Below, piece by piece: positions 25,082 to 33,298 of a stretch of DNA of 36,487 nucleotides. The stretch comes from JAGXLC01 sp046545815 (GTDB lineage Bacteria > Bacteroidota > Bacteroidia > Bacteroidales > UBA12077). The DNA is taken from contig JBKGZA010000009.1 of NCBI GenBank assembly GCA_046545815.1, forward strand, positions 1-36,487, written 5' to 3'. Position 1 is the stretch's first letter. Each line of letters starts with the position of its first letter. Made by a program: the position numbers and the translations under genes. The notes under the pieces were generated by a model. The model worked only from the letters and a program-made list of their open reading frames with translations. It ran no database searches and was not told the origin of the DNA.

Positions 25082-25798
25082 TCACTTATAAGATTTTCGA
25101 ACTTCCTCTTCATATCTGGATTTCAATACCCTCATCTTTTCAATGCTATGATCACGGTCATAAACACGAATCATATCAACGATCCCGTTTATACGGTAAA
25201 ACACCCCCAGGGCAGCATCAAAATTGTTGTCAAGGAGGTTGTTTTTTATATGGAATGTAAATTGGCTGAATGTATCCCAATCCAGCATTTCGGGCAGCTC
25301 AATGTAATACTTTGATTTATTTTCCAGATCCAGATATATTCCTTCTTCCTGCTCTTCAACCAAAAAATTTTTATTTACCACGATAATGGCTTTTTCGTTG
25401 ATGGCTTTATATTTTAAAAACTTAACTCCCTCCTGAATGAACAACTCCTGTAGATCGGGAAGCAATGAAAAGCTTTTCAGGAACTTTATACGTATACAAT
25501 GATAAGTGTATGGCTGAATATAGACAGAACCGATGGAAGCATTAAAATCGTACCTGCAATTTCTGCCAATATTCCTGGTTATCCTGGCAATATCTTCAAA
25601 TGAAAACTGGTTTGTAATGAGAAAAAAGATCGAGCGGGGTTCTGATTCATCAGGCATATTCTTGCCGTGATAGCCCGGGAATGGTGTGGAGCTTTCCAAT
25701 ACGCAGGTATTGTGAACAATATTGCCACTCAGGGTAGCCAAAGTTTCCCGCTTTTTAATGTAGCCGGTAATTTCAATTATGCGATTGGAGTATGTCAT
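25082..25798 (-). CDS. Unrecognised protein with two similar halves
   Basis: I do not recognise this 238-residue protein. It has no signal peptide or membrane helix and is rich in aromatic and charged residues, so it is probably cytoplasmic. Two stretches resemble each other: about 57-106 (FFLITNQFSFEDIARITRNI then DFNASIGSVYIQPYTYHCIRI) and about 165-215 (YYIELPEMLDWDTFSQFTFHI then NFDAALGVFYRINGIVDMIRV). Both have a hydrophobic strand, a helix and an F-[DN]-A-x-[IL]-G block followed by two strands. This suggests a duplicated alpha/beta unit, perhaps a ligand-binding or regulatory fold. It is divergent from the U32 gene. Gene reality is well supported by length and isolation; function is open. 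Confidence 0.75.
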   Translation of the reverse strand: MTYSNRIIEITGYIKKRETLATLSGNIVHNTCVLESSTPFPGYHGKNMPDESEPRSIFFLITNQFSFEDIARITRNIGRNCRYDFNASIGSVYIQPYTYHCIRIKFLKSFSLLPDLQELFIQEGVKFLKYKAINEKAIIVVNKNFLVEEQEEGIYLDLENKSKYYIELPEMLDWDTFSQFTFHIKNNLLDNNFDAALGVFYRINGIVDMIRVYDRDHSIEKMRVLKSRYEEEVRKSYK

Positions 25799-25975
25799 GA
25801 TTGTTATTTTTTGGCCAATTTATAAAAATTATTTATTTGATGCAATTGCTTTTAGACCATTTTAAAAAAAACAGGAATGAAAAAATATAAATAACGGGAA
25901 ACCTCCTCTATCTTTAAAATCTGGTTTTTGCCCTGCTGTTCAAAATTGAATCCCGGGCATCAGTTAAGAATTGGT

Positions 25976-25983
25976 TAATTTTG
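25976..25983 (+). promoter_or_regulatory. Candidate -7 promoter element for the U32 gene
   Basis: TAATTTTG matches TAnnTTTG and lies 28 bp before the ATG at 26011. A -33 element at the right distance is not clear. Confidence 0.35.
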
Positions 25984-26010
25984 CAAAAATTATTTTCAAT
26001 AAAGCGTAAA

Positions 26011-27267
26011 ATGAGTCGAGAAGACATAGAAATCATGTCACCTGTCGGATCCTATGAATCCCTGCAGGCTGCCATCCAGGCGGGTGCCGGTTCTGTATAT
26101 TTCGGTATGGAAAATCTGAATATGCGGTCCAAATCCTCTTCCAATTTCACACTCCGGGATATGCAGACCATTACAGAGCATTGCCGGAGGCATGGTATCA
26201 AAACATACCTTACCCTAAATACGGTGCTTTATAACGAAGATCTGGAAGAGATGCGCAGCATAACTGATGCAGCGAGTGAAAGCGGCATTACGGCAGTCAT
26301 AGCCAGCGATATGGCAGCCATACGGTATGCACGGTCTGCGGGTATGGAGGTTCATATTTCCACCCAACTCAATATAAGCAATACAGAAAGCCTGAAATTT
26401 TTTGCACAATTTGCAGATGTTATTGTACTGGCCAGAGAGCTTAATCTTGAACAGATAAAGGAAATTGCGCAAGCCATAGAGGAAAAAAATATCAGCGGAC
26501 CTTCAGGGAAACCTGTCCGACTTGAGCTTTTCATTCACGGGGCGCTTTGTATGGCCATTTCCGGCAAATGTTACCTTAGTTTACACCAGAAAAACCACTC
26601 TGCCAACCGGGGCAAATGCCTTCAAATTTGCAGAAGATCCTATATCGTTAAAGATAAGGAAAGCCAACGGGAACTGGAAATAGACAACGAATACATCATG
26701 TCTCCTAAAGACCTCGCTACAATAGGATTTTTGAATAAAATACTGGATGCCGGGGTACAGGTTTTAAAAATAGAAGGCCGGGCCAGGAGTCCCGAGTATG
26801 TAAAAACCGTTACGGAATGTTATCGTGAAGCTGTGGATGCTTACTTTGAAGGAAGCTATACGGAAGAAAAAATCAAAAAATGGCGGTCCCGTCTGGCTAC
26901 TGTTTTCAACCGGGGATTCTGGAACGGCTATTACCTGGGCCAAAAGCTGGGAGAATGGAGCCACCGGTATGGTTCCCAGGCTACCAGACGAAAAATTTAT
27001 GTAGGCAGGATTACCAACTATTATAAGAAAATAAAGATAGCGGAACTGCTTCCGGAAGCCAACAACGTAGAAGTAAACGACGATATAATGATCATTGGCC
27101 CAACTACCGGTGTCATACAATCTACAGTGAGTGAAATCCGAGTGGACGATAAAAATGCATACACATCCACACGAAAAATCAAATGCTCCATTCCACTCTC
27201 CCGGCAGGTACGGCCCCGGGATAAACTTTATAAAGTGGTAGATGCCTCGGAAGCCCAAACACAATAA
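26011..27267 (+). CDS. Peptidase U32 family protein (TrhP/YegQ-like)
   Basis: From the ATG at 26011 this is a 418-residue member of family U32. Signs are the N-terminal IEIMSPVGSYESLQAAIQAGAGSVYFGMENLNMRS, the cysteine cluster ELFIHGALCMAISGKCYLS...NRGKCLQICRR and the MSPKDLATIGFLNKILDAGVQVLKIEGRARSPEYV block. Members such as E. coli TrhP/YegQ are needed for prephenate-dependent tRNA uridine-34 5-hydroxylation; others were described as collagenases, but the peptidase activity is doubtful. The C-terminal 100 residues form the usual beta domain. A TTG 30 bases upstream is in frame; ATG with its direct entry into the conserved block is preferred. It ends 23 bp from the convergent head-GIN gene. 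Confidence 0.9.
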   Translation: MSREDIEIMSPVGSYESLQAAIQAGAGSVYFGMENLNMRSKSSSNFTLRDMQTITEHCRRHGIKTYLTLNTVLYNEDLEEMRSITDAASESGITAVIASDMAAIRYARSAGMEVHISTQLNISNTESLKFFAQFADVIVLARELNLEQIKEIAQAIEEKNISGPSGKPVRLELFIHGALCMAISGKCYLSLHQKNHSANRGKCLQICRRSYIVKDKESQRELEIDNEYIMSPKDLATIGFLNKILDAGVQVLKIEGRARSPEYVKTVTECYREAVDAYFEGSYTEEKIKKWRSRLATVFNRGFWNGYYLGQKLGEWSHRYGSQATRRKIYVGRITNYYKKIKIAELLPEANNVEVNDDIMIIGPTTGVIQSTVSEIRVDDKNAYTSTRKIKCSIPLSRQVRPRDKLYKVVDASEAQTQ

Positions 27268-27290
27268 GGCCCTGATTATGCCGGGAACAT

Positions 27291-27995
27291 CTATTCTTCT
27301 TCATCCCAGGCGGATACAGTTCCTCCCAATATGGTTTTCACCTCCTTCTTCTCAGGTGTTCCATAATAGCTAAAATCCGAGCCGGTATTGACATTGGCCT
27401 TAAGCTCCTTTTCAACCGTTAATTCTCCTTTTCCTCCGGCATTGAGCTTAATTTCCGCCTTCTGGCAAACCAAATCGGTACCGGTAAGTAATCCACCGGT
27501 ATTAACTTTTGCAACCAATGCCTCGGTTTTGCCTTCTAATTCAACAGTAGCCCCTTCATAGGCCCTTAAATCAAGTTCTTTGGTGTTGAGCGAAAGAATG
27601 AGGTAAGATCCGGATGTGGCTTTAATATTTAAAGTCTTTTGGATGATGGGCTTTTCAAACTCTACCTTTGCATCTGCAAGGGTGGTTATACCTTTCAGAC
27701 CTTTAAAAGTTACCCGGACAAACACATCCGGTCTATTTTTCTTGAGCAGTTTACTGGTCATTTTTATGTTCAGCTCATCATCTTCCACCTCTGTGGTGAT
27801 CTTATCCAGGCTCACTTCCTTACTTTCGATGTGCACTTTATTTTCGGTGCCGGGAACCATCAAAACCGAAACTTTACCAAAAACCCTGATCTGATCGAAA
27901 TCTTCAACCTCTTTTTCCTGAATATTCTGAGCGGATAAAGCCAGGGGCAGCATCAATATAAAAATACCGAGCATCCAGCTTTTCATCAAATCCAT
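27291..27995 (-). CDS. Head-GIN domain (DUF2807) exported protein
   Basis: A 234-residue exported protein typical of Bacteroidota. The signal peptide is MKSWMLGIFILMLPLALSAQ (starting at an inner ATG at 27986; the ATG at 27995 adds three residues). The remainder is a right-handed beta-helix-like DUF2807 domain: DFDQIRVFGKVSVLMVPG, then repeated short strands such as VFVRVTFKGLKGITTLADAKV, LNIKATSGSYLILS and ELDLRAYEGATVELEG. These proteins are thought to be periplasmic or surface adaptors; function is not established. The C-terminus is acidic (AWDEEE). It is convergent with the U32 gene and separated from pepE by the hairpin-rich element. Confidence 0.88.
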   Translation of the reverse strand: MDLMKSWMLGIFILMLPLALSAQNIQEKEVEDFDQIRVFGKVSVLMVPGTENKVHIESKEVSLDKITTEVEDDELNIKMTSKLLKKNRPDVFVRVTFKGLKGITTLADAKVEFEKPIIQKTLNIKATSGSYLILSLNTKELDLRAYEGATVELEGKTEALVAKVNTGGLLTGTDLVCQKAEIKLNAGGKGELTVEKELKANVNTGSDFSYYGTPEKKEVKTILGGTVSAWDEEE

Positions 27996-28025
27996 ATAAC
28001 AAACTTTTTAAGATTATAACAATTT

Positions 28026-28208
28026 GTTCACCTTTTCATAAATGTTCAGTTCATCTATCAGTTTAACCTGCATTATTCATAAATTTTTATAAATATGAAT
28101 AAAATGCAGGTTAACCCCGACTTAGGTGAACTTAAATTTTTGAAAAAAATTTTAGCGAACCTTAGTCGCTGTCGGAGACAGGAATAATTCTTGAATTATT
28201 CGGGTTAA
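28026..28208. repeat. Hairpin-rich noncoding element (candidate small non-autonomous repeat)
   Basis: The spacer between pepE and the head-GIN gene is packed with inverted repeats. GTTCACCT (28026-28033) matches AGGTGAAC (28124-28131). Inside, TTAACCTGCATT (28063) pairs with AATGCAGGTTAA ending at 28114, around an AT-rich middle. CTGTC/GACAG (28169-28181) and GAATAATTC/GAATTATTC (28182-28201) follow. The ends 28063-28078 and 28193-28208 are imperfect inverted copies of one another, 13 of 16 bases. No open frame and no T-run suggest an ordinary gene or terminator. A MITE- or REP-like element, or a structured RNA, are both possible. Confidence 0.5.
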
Positions 28209-28226
28209 AACTCTGAAAAACAAATT

Positions 28227-28940
28227 TTATTCAAATAAAAAATCAAAATCATCGCCGGGAGCAAGCTCAACAGGCTCTTCGCCATTTTTAAACACCCGTG
28301 CATTTTTATCTCCCAATAATTTAATCTCCCCCTCTTCTATAAACAACTTGCTGCCTTCCCTCAAGCCTACGGTGTAAACATAGGGATTGGCCACCAGAAA
28401 TTCTTTGATGCGCATTTCCCTCGTTTCTCCGGCATGGCCTTCAGGATGGGCATCCAGATAGTGGGGGTTGATCTGAAACCGGACCAGGTTCAACGAATGA
28501 AAAGAGTCGGGTTCGGTTATCGGCATATCATTGGTGGTGCACAGAGTGGGACATGCTACATTGGCGCCTGCACTCCATCCAATGTAAGGGGTGCCATCCA
28601 GTACTACATAACGGATTAACTCAACCAAATCTTCCTGCTGCAGGTATTTCAACAGATGAAAGGTATTGCCTCCACCTACCACAACAGCTTCGGCTTCTTC
28701 CATAGCATTCTTTTTTTCCTTCAGGGGATAGTTATGAAGTGAATTCACCTTTACTCCGAATTCATCAAATTTCTTCTGAACCTTCTTATGATACTCATCA
28801 AATGAAAAGCTCACCGCAGCATAAGGAATAAACAACACTTTTTTAATCTGGTCTCCCAAAAAAAATTTCAGGTTATCTGTAGCATGTTCCAGATAGGCTT
28901 CTCCCGCATTGGTAGAATTGCTTATTAATAAAAGTCTCAT
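28227..28940 (-). CDS. pepE: Peptidase E (alpha-aspartyl dipeptidase)
   Basis: Cytoplasmic S51-family serine peptidase that splits dipeptides with N-terminal aspartate. The 237-residue product is full length. The nucleophile lies in GWSAGAN as Ser123, and Asp138 (TNDMPI) and His160 (INPHYLDAHPEGH) complete the triad; all three sit exactly three positions after the Salmonella PepE residues 120, 135 and 157. VVGGGNTFHLLKYL is also diagnostic. The first ATG, MRLLLISNSTNAGE, is the standard start. It lies upstream of the hairpin element and the head-GIN gene on the same strand, but the 230-bp spacer argues against tight co-transcription. Confidence 0.95.
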   Translation of the reverse strand: MRLLLISNSTNAGEAYLEHATDNLKFFLGDQIKKVLFIPYAAVSFSFDEYHKKVQKKFDEFGVKVNSLHNYPLKEKKNAMEEAEAVVVGGGNTFHLLKYLQQEDLVELIRYVVLDGTPYIGWSAGANVACPTLCTTNDMPITEPDSFHSLNLVRFQINPHYLDAHPEGHAGETREMRIKEFLVANPYVYTVGLREGSKLFIEEGEIKLLGDKNARVFKNGEEPVELAPGDDFDFLFE

Positions 28941-29124
28941 AAACGATGTTTAAATTTCTACAGTTATGTAAAAATAATAAAAACCAAATAACCATGCCGC
29001 AATTTTCTTTGATTATTTGGTATTACCACAAACGCCCGCTATGAAATTTTTTGTGATGCTATTGAAAAAACTGACTTTTCGCTTCATTATTTTTTGCAAA
29101 AAGCCGGTTTTTATAATGCAGGCT

Positions 29125-29155
29125 AAAAAACCTCCGCTGTATGAGCAAACGGAGG
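29125..29155 (-). terminator. Terminator for the sigma/anti-sigma/barrel operon
   Basis: On the minus strand CCTCCG and CGGAGG form a 6-bp GC-rich stem with a 13-base loop, followed directly by six T residues (the A-run at 29125-29130). It lies about 30 bp after the stop of the barrel gene at 29184, at the end of the operon. Confidence 0.8.
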
Positions 29156-29183
29156 TAAAGATAAACAGATCAACAGTTATTTC

Positions 29184-30155
29184 TCATAAACTGAGCATAA
29201 ATCCTATCGTAAACGGATGCAATTGCGGCCCCTTATCTTTTTCGAAAAGGGTTGTTTCATAATAATTGGCAAAAATTTTCAGAAACCCGTAACCGGCTCT
29301 TACCGTATAGCCATATCGAAAAGGAGAAAGGAAAAAATCATTCCGGTTTTTATCCTTATTCTTATCTCCATCGTCTTTATATATCACCTTGGTATGGGAG
29401 CCCAGCTTCATTCCTCCAATCACACCTGCTGAAAAAAACAACTTGTTGTGATCCCCTACGCGTGCCTGGTATTCAAAAATCACAGGCACGGTGATGTAAG
29501 TGGTGGTCAGCTTGGCTTTTTCACGGTTGTACCCCCGATTGACATAAGTTGAGTCCACTATGACGGAGCCATCATTTTTCTTAATGGGCAGCCGGTTATC
29601 AAAGCGATAATCATTGAACTCTATGCCCATACCTGTTCCTACACCAAAGCCTTCTCCAATCAGGGCCAGATCATATTCAATGAAATTAAGGTTAACGTTC
29701 CAGCTCTTTCCTGTATTCAGATCCATATAGCTGTTCTCTTCCGAAAGGGACATAGAAAAATTTTTGTTTAGATAGTTGTTCAGACCAATTTCAAAACCAG
29801 ACCAATGGACATCAAAACCTTTATCTTCTCCAAAATCCCAGTCTAAATCAGGGCCATTGTCACTTCTGTCACTCCAGTGATGCTCCCGTTCTTCCTCCTC
29901 AAAATCCCATCCTTGTTCCTCTTTCTTCACCTCGATGCTGGTTCCTTTTTCGTCTTCCGTGATGCGGATATTTTTCCCCTTAAACTTAATGTAGGTGGTA
30001 TCTTCTTGTTTTCCTGGCTCCAAGGTATCTTCCTGAGCAAAAACATAGGTTCCAAAATTATTAACAGAACTATTGTTCTCTTTTGCTGATAACTGACCCA
30101 TATTATACAAAGAAATACATAAGGTTAACACGGTAGTGATAAATATGTTTTTCAT
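29184..30155 (-). CDS. Outer-membrane beta-barrel protein in a sigma/anti-sigma operon
   Basis: A 323-residue exported protein, third gene of the ECF sigma operon. A signal peptide (MKNIFITTVLTLCISLYNMG...) precedes a short beta segment (TTYIKFKGKNIRITEDEKGTS), an acidic, tryptophan-rich linker at about 80-120 (GWDFEEEERE, DLDWDFGEDKGFDVHW) and a predicted barrel of about eight to ten strands from GFEIGLNNYL to the terminal PFTIGFMLSL, which ends in the hydrophobic pattern expected for the last outer-membrane strand. The role is unknown; by position it may be the target or the signal sensor of the sigma system. It lies 87 bp after the anti-sigma gene, followed by a strong terminator. Confidence 0.85.
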   Translation of the reverse strand: MKNIFITTVLTLCISLYNMGQLSAKENNSSVNNFGTYVFAQEDTLEPGKQEDTTYIKFKGKNIRITEDEKGTSIEVKKEEQGWDFEEEEREHHWSDRSDNGPDLDWDFGEDKGFDVHWSGFEIGLNNYLNKNFSMSLSEENSYMDLNTGKSWNVNLNFIEYDLALIGEGFGVGTGMGIEFNDYRFDNRLPIKKNDGSVIVDSTYVNRGYNREKAKLTTTYITVPVIFEYQARVGDHNKLFFSAGVIGGMKLGSHTKVIYKDDGDKNKDKNRNDFFLSPFRYGYTVRAGYGFLKIFANYYETTLFEKDKGPQLHPFTIGFMLSL

Positions 30156-30242
30156 GCTTCATTAATTTTTTAAAGATTACAATTTGATTTGAATGTTCAT
30201 TGGTAAGACGGCTAGCCCTGAAATTTGTTACAGGCTATCGCA

Positions 30243-31328
30243 TCATTTTTTTAAGCTTGTGGAAACCTTGAAAGATTCCGTTTGTAAAGCCAGTCTTTCC
30301 AGTTCGCCTTTCCCGTTATAATGTTTTTCAAGCATTATTTCTTTGCCGGTAAGCTTGCTGATGCCTTCAAGGCTAAGGCCTGCAATATTCCACAAACTAA
30401 AATTCCTGTTGGCAGAGGTATTTCTAATGGGTTGCTTCAGTGTACTGGACAGAAAACGGCCCACTTTATCAAAATTGTTAAAGTGTGGGTTTTCAAAATT
30501 AAAATCCCTGTTGACATCGAAAGGTTCAACGAGGCCGGCATGAACGGGGTTCTCTGAAATCCGTATGCTGTATCTTGTTTGTATGGGTTCGGGGGCCTCT
30601 TCTCTGACGGGTTTACTTACCGAATGAGAAATGGAAAGTTTTTCCTCTACCTTTATTTGAGATGAGAGTTCTTTATATTCTATAGAAGAATGGTTTAAAC
30701 TCAAAGCTTTATCTGCAACATCCGGTTCAAAAGGAGGTAGATAAAAATTTTTATTGCTTTTATCGTCAACAATCTGTGATTGATTATCTAATTTATCATT
30801 ATAAGGTATATCCTCCTGCTCTGAAAAGAAAAAGTACAAACCGACAAGCAATAAAAATGAAGCAGCCATGGCAACATACCAGTAAACAACATTTTTGTGA
30901 AGAAACAGTAGTCTTCTCTTTTTCAGCCGGAATTTATCAGTATACCTGATGGCTCTGTCAGGTTTCAGTAAAGTTTTCTCATACAGTTCATATTCCTTTT
31001 TCTTCTCAGGAAATGCCTTTATCAGCTGATTGAATTCTTTCTTCTGTTTTGCAGAAAGATTTCCTTCCAGATTGGCGAGGCACAATTCATCAAAAATGGT
31101 ATAGTCCGGATCGGAAAGGGTGCGTTGTTTTTTCAGCGTATTTTTATTTCTTAAGGAAACATCTTCCCCTTTAACAGGCGGAACGTTTTTAAACATCTCC
31201 AATTCTTCTTTCAGATCGGGATTGTCTCTTAAAAATACCATAAGATCATTCTCCTGGTAGGAATCCAACTTCCCATCCAGGTAATCCATAAAATATGCTT
31301 CGTAGTTATCTCTGCTCAAATTTTCCAT
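30243..31328 (-). CDS. Putative membrane anti-sigma factor with duplicated N-terminal domain
   Basis: A 361-residue single-pass membrane protein. It overlaps no gene and starts 11 bp after the sigma factor stop, the expected place for a cognate anti-sigma. Two N-terminal stretches resemble each other and the cytoplasmic part of Bacteroidota anti-sigma factors: residues 9-46 (YEAYFMDYLDGKLDSYQEND then FLRDNPDLKEELEMF) and 76-116 (IFDELCLANLEGNLSAKQKK then LIKAFPEKKKEYELY). A basic patch and one membrane helix follow at about 137-158 (VYWYVAMAASFLLLVGLYFFF), then about 200 periplasmic residues of unknown fold. There is no zinc-binding HxxxCxxC motif. Anti-sigma function is inferred from order and layout. 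Confidence 0.8.
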   Translation of the reverse strand: MENLSRDNYEAYFMDYLDGKLDSYQENDLMVFLRDNPDLKEELEMFKNVPPVKGEDVSLRNKNTLKKQRTLSDPDYTIFDELCLANLEGNLSAKQKKEFNQLIKAFPEKKKEYELYEKTLLKPDRAIRYTDKFRLKKRRLLFLHKNVVYWYVAMAASFLLLVGLYFFFSEQEDIPYNDKLDNQSQIVDDKSNKNFYLPPFEPDVADKALSLNHSSIEYKELSSQIKVEEKLSISHSVSKPVREEAPEPIQTRYSIRISENPVHAGLVEPFDVNRDFNFENPHFNNFDKVGRFLSSTLKQPIRNTSANRNFSLWNIAGLSLEGISKLTGKEIMLEKHYNGKGELERLALQTESFKVSTSLKK

Positions 31329-31339
31329 AATGCCACTGT

Positions 31340-31852
31340 TTATAAAACAGCCTCCAAACTTCCTATAAATTGCTTCATCGCAAGCCGGCCTCTGTATATG
31401 TAAACTTTTACCTGAGATTCATTTAATCCGGTTATTGTACCAATCTCCTGATAAGAATAGCCTTCATAATCCCTGAGTAGTAGAACTGAGCGTTGAATTT
31501 CAGGCAGTCGCTGCAGAGCCTGTTCCAATATTTCATTCAGCCCTTTGTACTCACAGGTATAGGAATATGCACTAAAATCGGCCTCATTAAAGTCTGTCAT
31601 TCTTTTCTCTTTTCTGATCCGATCGATCATCATATGATAAGCAGCAGTAAACAAATAGGATTTGACCTTCTCATAGGACACGTCTTCTGCACGAACCCAT
31701 AATTTTTCAAAGGTATCCTGAACGATATCCCTGGCTTTTTCCTCATCTCCTGTATTTTTCAATATAAATCGGTAGATACCATCGGAAAAATCATCCACGC
31801 ATTTATTAAACTCCTCTGTTGTCATTGGTTTAATATCGATCTTATATTTCAT
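31340..31852 (-). CDS. ECF-family RNA polymerase sigma factor
   Basis: An extracytoplasmic-function sigma-70 factor of 170 residues from the ATG at 31852, which has an AAGG six bases upstream; an ATG at 31867 adds five residues. Region 2 is seen in DGIYRFILKNTGDEEKARDIVQDTFEKLW and SYLFTAAYHMMIDRIRKEKR, region 4 in LQRLPEIQRSVLLLRDYEGYSYQEIGTITGLNESQVKVYIYRGRLAMKQ. It should direct RNA polymerase to a small regulon that usually includes its own operon. It is followed by its probable anti-sigma (11 bp gap) and an outer-membrane barrel. The gene is divergent from DUF4271. Confidence 0.93.
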   Translation of the reverse strand: MKYKIDIKPMTTEEFNKCVDDFSDGIYRFILKNTGDEEKARDIVQDTFEKLWVRAEDVSYEKVKSYLFTAAYHMMIDRIRKEKRMTDFNEADFSAYSYTCEYKGLNEILEQALQRLPEIQRSVLLLRDYEGYSYQEIGTITGLNESQVKVYIYRGRLAMKQFIGSLEAVL

Positions 31853-32005
31853 ACGACGCCTTACCATAGGAAATAGTTACATGTTGATACAAAATTTTTC
31901 TTCAGCCCGGGATTTCCTTATTCAATGAAGAGAAAAGGGCAAAAAAAATTTCCCGATATCCTTCATGCATACAGGTTTGTTCTTTCATTATTGAAAATCA
32001 TCTTT

Positions 32006-32013
32006 TATCTTTG
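32006..32013 (+). promoter_or_regulatory. Candidate -7 promoter element for the DUF4271-hemD operon
   Basis: TATCTTTG is a perfect TAnnTTTG 26 bp before the ATG at 32040. A TTTG at 31976-31979 is 26 bp upstream, longer than the usual 19-22, so the -33 match is tentative. Confidence 0.45.
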
Positions 32014-32039
32014 CACAGAATAAAATACAACAAAACCTC

Positions 32040-33248
32040 ATGCCCAAAGAGCTAAATAAAACCATTCATTTTTTCGAGGCTTACGCGGATATATATCAGG
32101 AACCGACAGAAGACACCCTGCAAACCGATACCACCCGTACCGACAGCATTGGCATTCAACAGGACACCACGTTTCAGGCCCCGCCTGAAGAAACCGGAGA
32201 TACCCTGGAGCAGCAAGACACCAGTGAAGCCACGATGGAAGCAGAGCAAACCGTTTCTCCTGACTCCACAACGATTGATTCACTGGTAACTGAAGAAGAC
32301 AGTGTGAAAGAAACAGAAATTTCGCAGCAAAGGCAAGCGCAGCAACAGCCGCCGGTTTCCAGGGAAACCCCGGACACCCTTTCCGATTTATACAGCATGT
32401 TCGGTGTAACAGAATTGCCTATATCCAGTCAGCTATACTCTGATCCGGCTTATCACAATTTCCTTTATAACATCCCTTTCGTGAAGCCTGCTGACAGCCA
32501 ACAAATCCAAGCTGTTTACAAGCCTGCAAAAAAATCCTTATCCGCAACCGAAAAAACCAAAACAGAACAAATAAAGGAATTGCCCATTCCCAGAACTCAT
32601 AATGGAGATTACGACTGGGTCACTTACATCCTGATCGCCACCTTTCTGTTAATCGGTTGGACGAGGCTTTTCTTTTTCAGATATTTTGTATCTCTGATGA
32701 AAAGCTTTCACTCTTATAATTATGCGTCGTCATTGTATTACGGGCAAAATTCCCTTACAATCCGGGCATCTTTTTTGCTAAATCTCACCTTCTTTCTTAC
32801 TGCCGGCACCTTCCTTTTTCAATGCATGAATTATTATGAGGTTTCAATTCCTTCTTTGAATCCCCTCGCCCAGTTTCTTGTATTTTCCACTTTTTTTCTT
32901 GCATGGCACATATGGAATTATCTGAGTACAGGATTCATCGGTATTGTATTCCTCAGACAAAAAAGTTTCCAGGAATATTTTCACAACTACAATTTGTACA
33001 GAAAAATCCTTGGGGTGTCTTTATTTCCCGTAATCATAGTGCTTCAGTATATCTCCCCGGAATATAAGCCTCTCATTATGGTTTTTGGAATGGTAATTTT
33101 TGGTTTCCTATATTTTACTCATATTTTGAGGGGTCTACTCATTTTTATTAAGAAAAATGTTTCAATATTTTATTTGATTTTGTATCTTTGTGCTCTCGAA
33201 TTTTTACCTCTTTTAATACTTTACAAAGTATTTATCAGAGGATTATAA
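32040..33248 (+). CDS. DUF4271 membrane protein
   Basis: A 402-residue protein found mainly in Bacteroidota. About residues 1-195 are soluble, without a signal peptide, low in complexity and rich in Asp, Thr, Glu and Gln (DTLQTDTTRTDSIGIQQDTT). The C-terminal 210 residues hold six or seven hydrophobic helices, starting DWVTYILIATFLLIGWTRLFFFRYF and ending LCALEFLPLLILYKVFIRG, the DUF4271 domain. Its function is unknown. The next gene, 50 bp on, is hemD; this DUF4271-hemD order is conserved in the phylum, as I recall, and suggests a shared transcript. Confidence 0.88.
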   Translation: MPKELNKTIHFFEAYADIYQEPTEDTLQTDTTRTDSIGIQQDTTFQAPPEETGDTLEQQDTSEATMEAEQTVSPDSTTIDSLVTEEDSVKETEISQQRQAQQQPPVSRETPDTLSDLYSMFGVTELPISSQLYSDPAYHNFLYNIPFVKPADSQQIQAVYKPAKKSLSATEKTKTEQIKELPIPRTHNGDYDWVTYILIATFLLIGWTRLFFFRYFVSLMKSFHSYNYASSLYYGQNSLTIRASFLLNLTFFLTAGTFLFQCMNYYEVSIPSLNPLAQFLVFSTFFLAWHIWNYLSTGFIGIVFLRQKSFQEYFHNYNLYRKILGVSLFPVIIVLQYISPEYKPLIMVFGMVIFGFLYFTHILRGLLIFIKKNVSIFYLILYLCALEFLPLLILYKVFIRGL

Positions 33249-33298
33249 TGTAAAACAAATTGCCCTTTAGTCCGGTAACAAATAAATTTGAACTGTGC

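Noticed and set aside
29017..29262. Plus-strand frame MVLPQTPAMKFFVMLLKK
   Set aside because: It crosses the operon terminator and the end of the barrel gene, and shows no family pattern.
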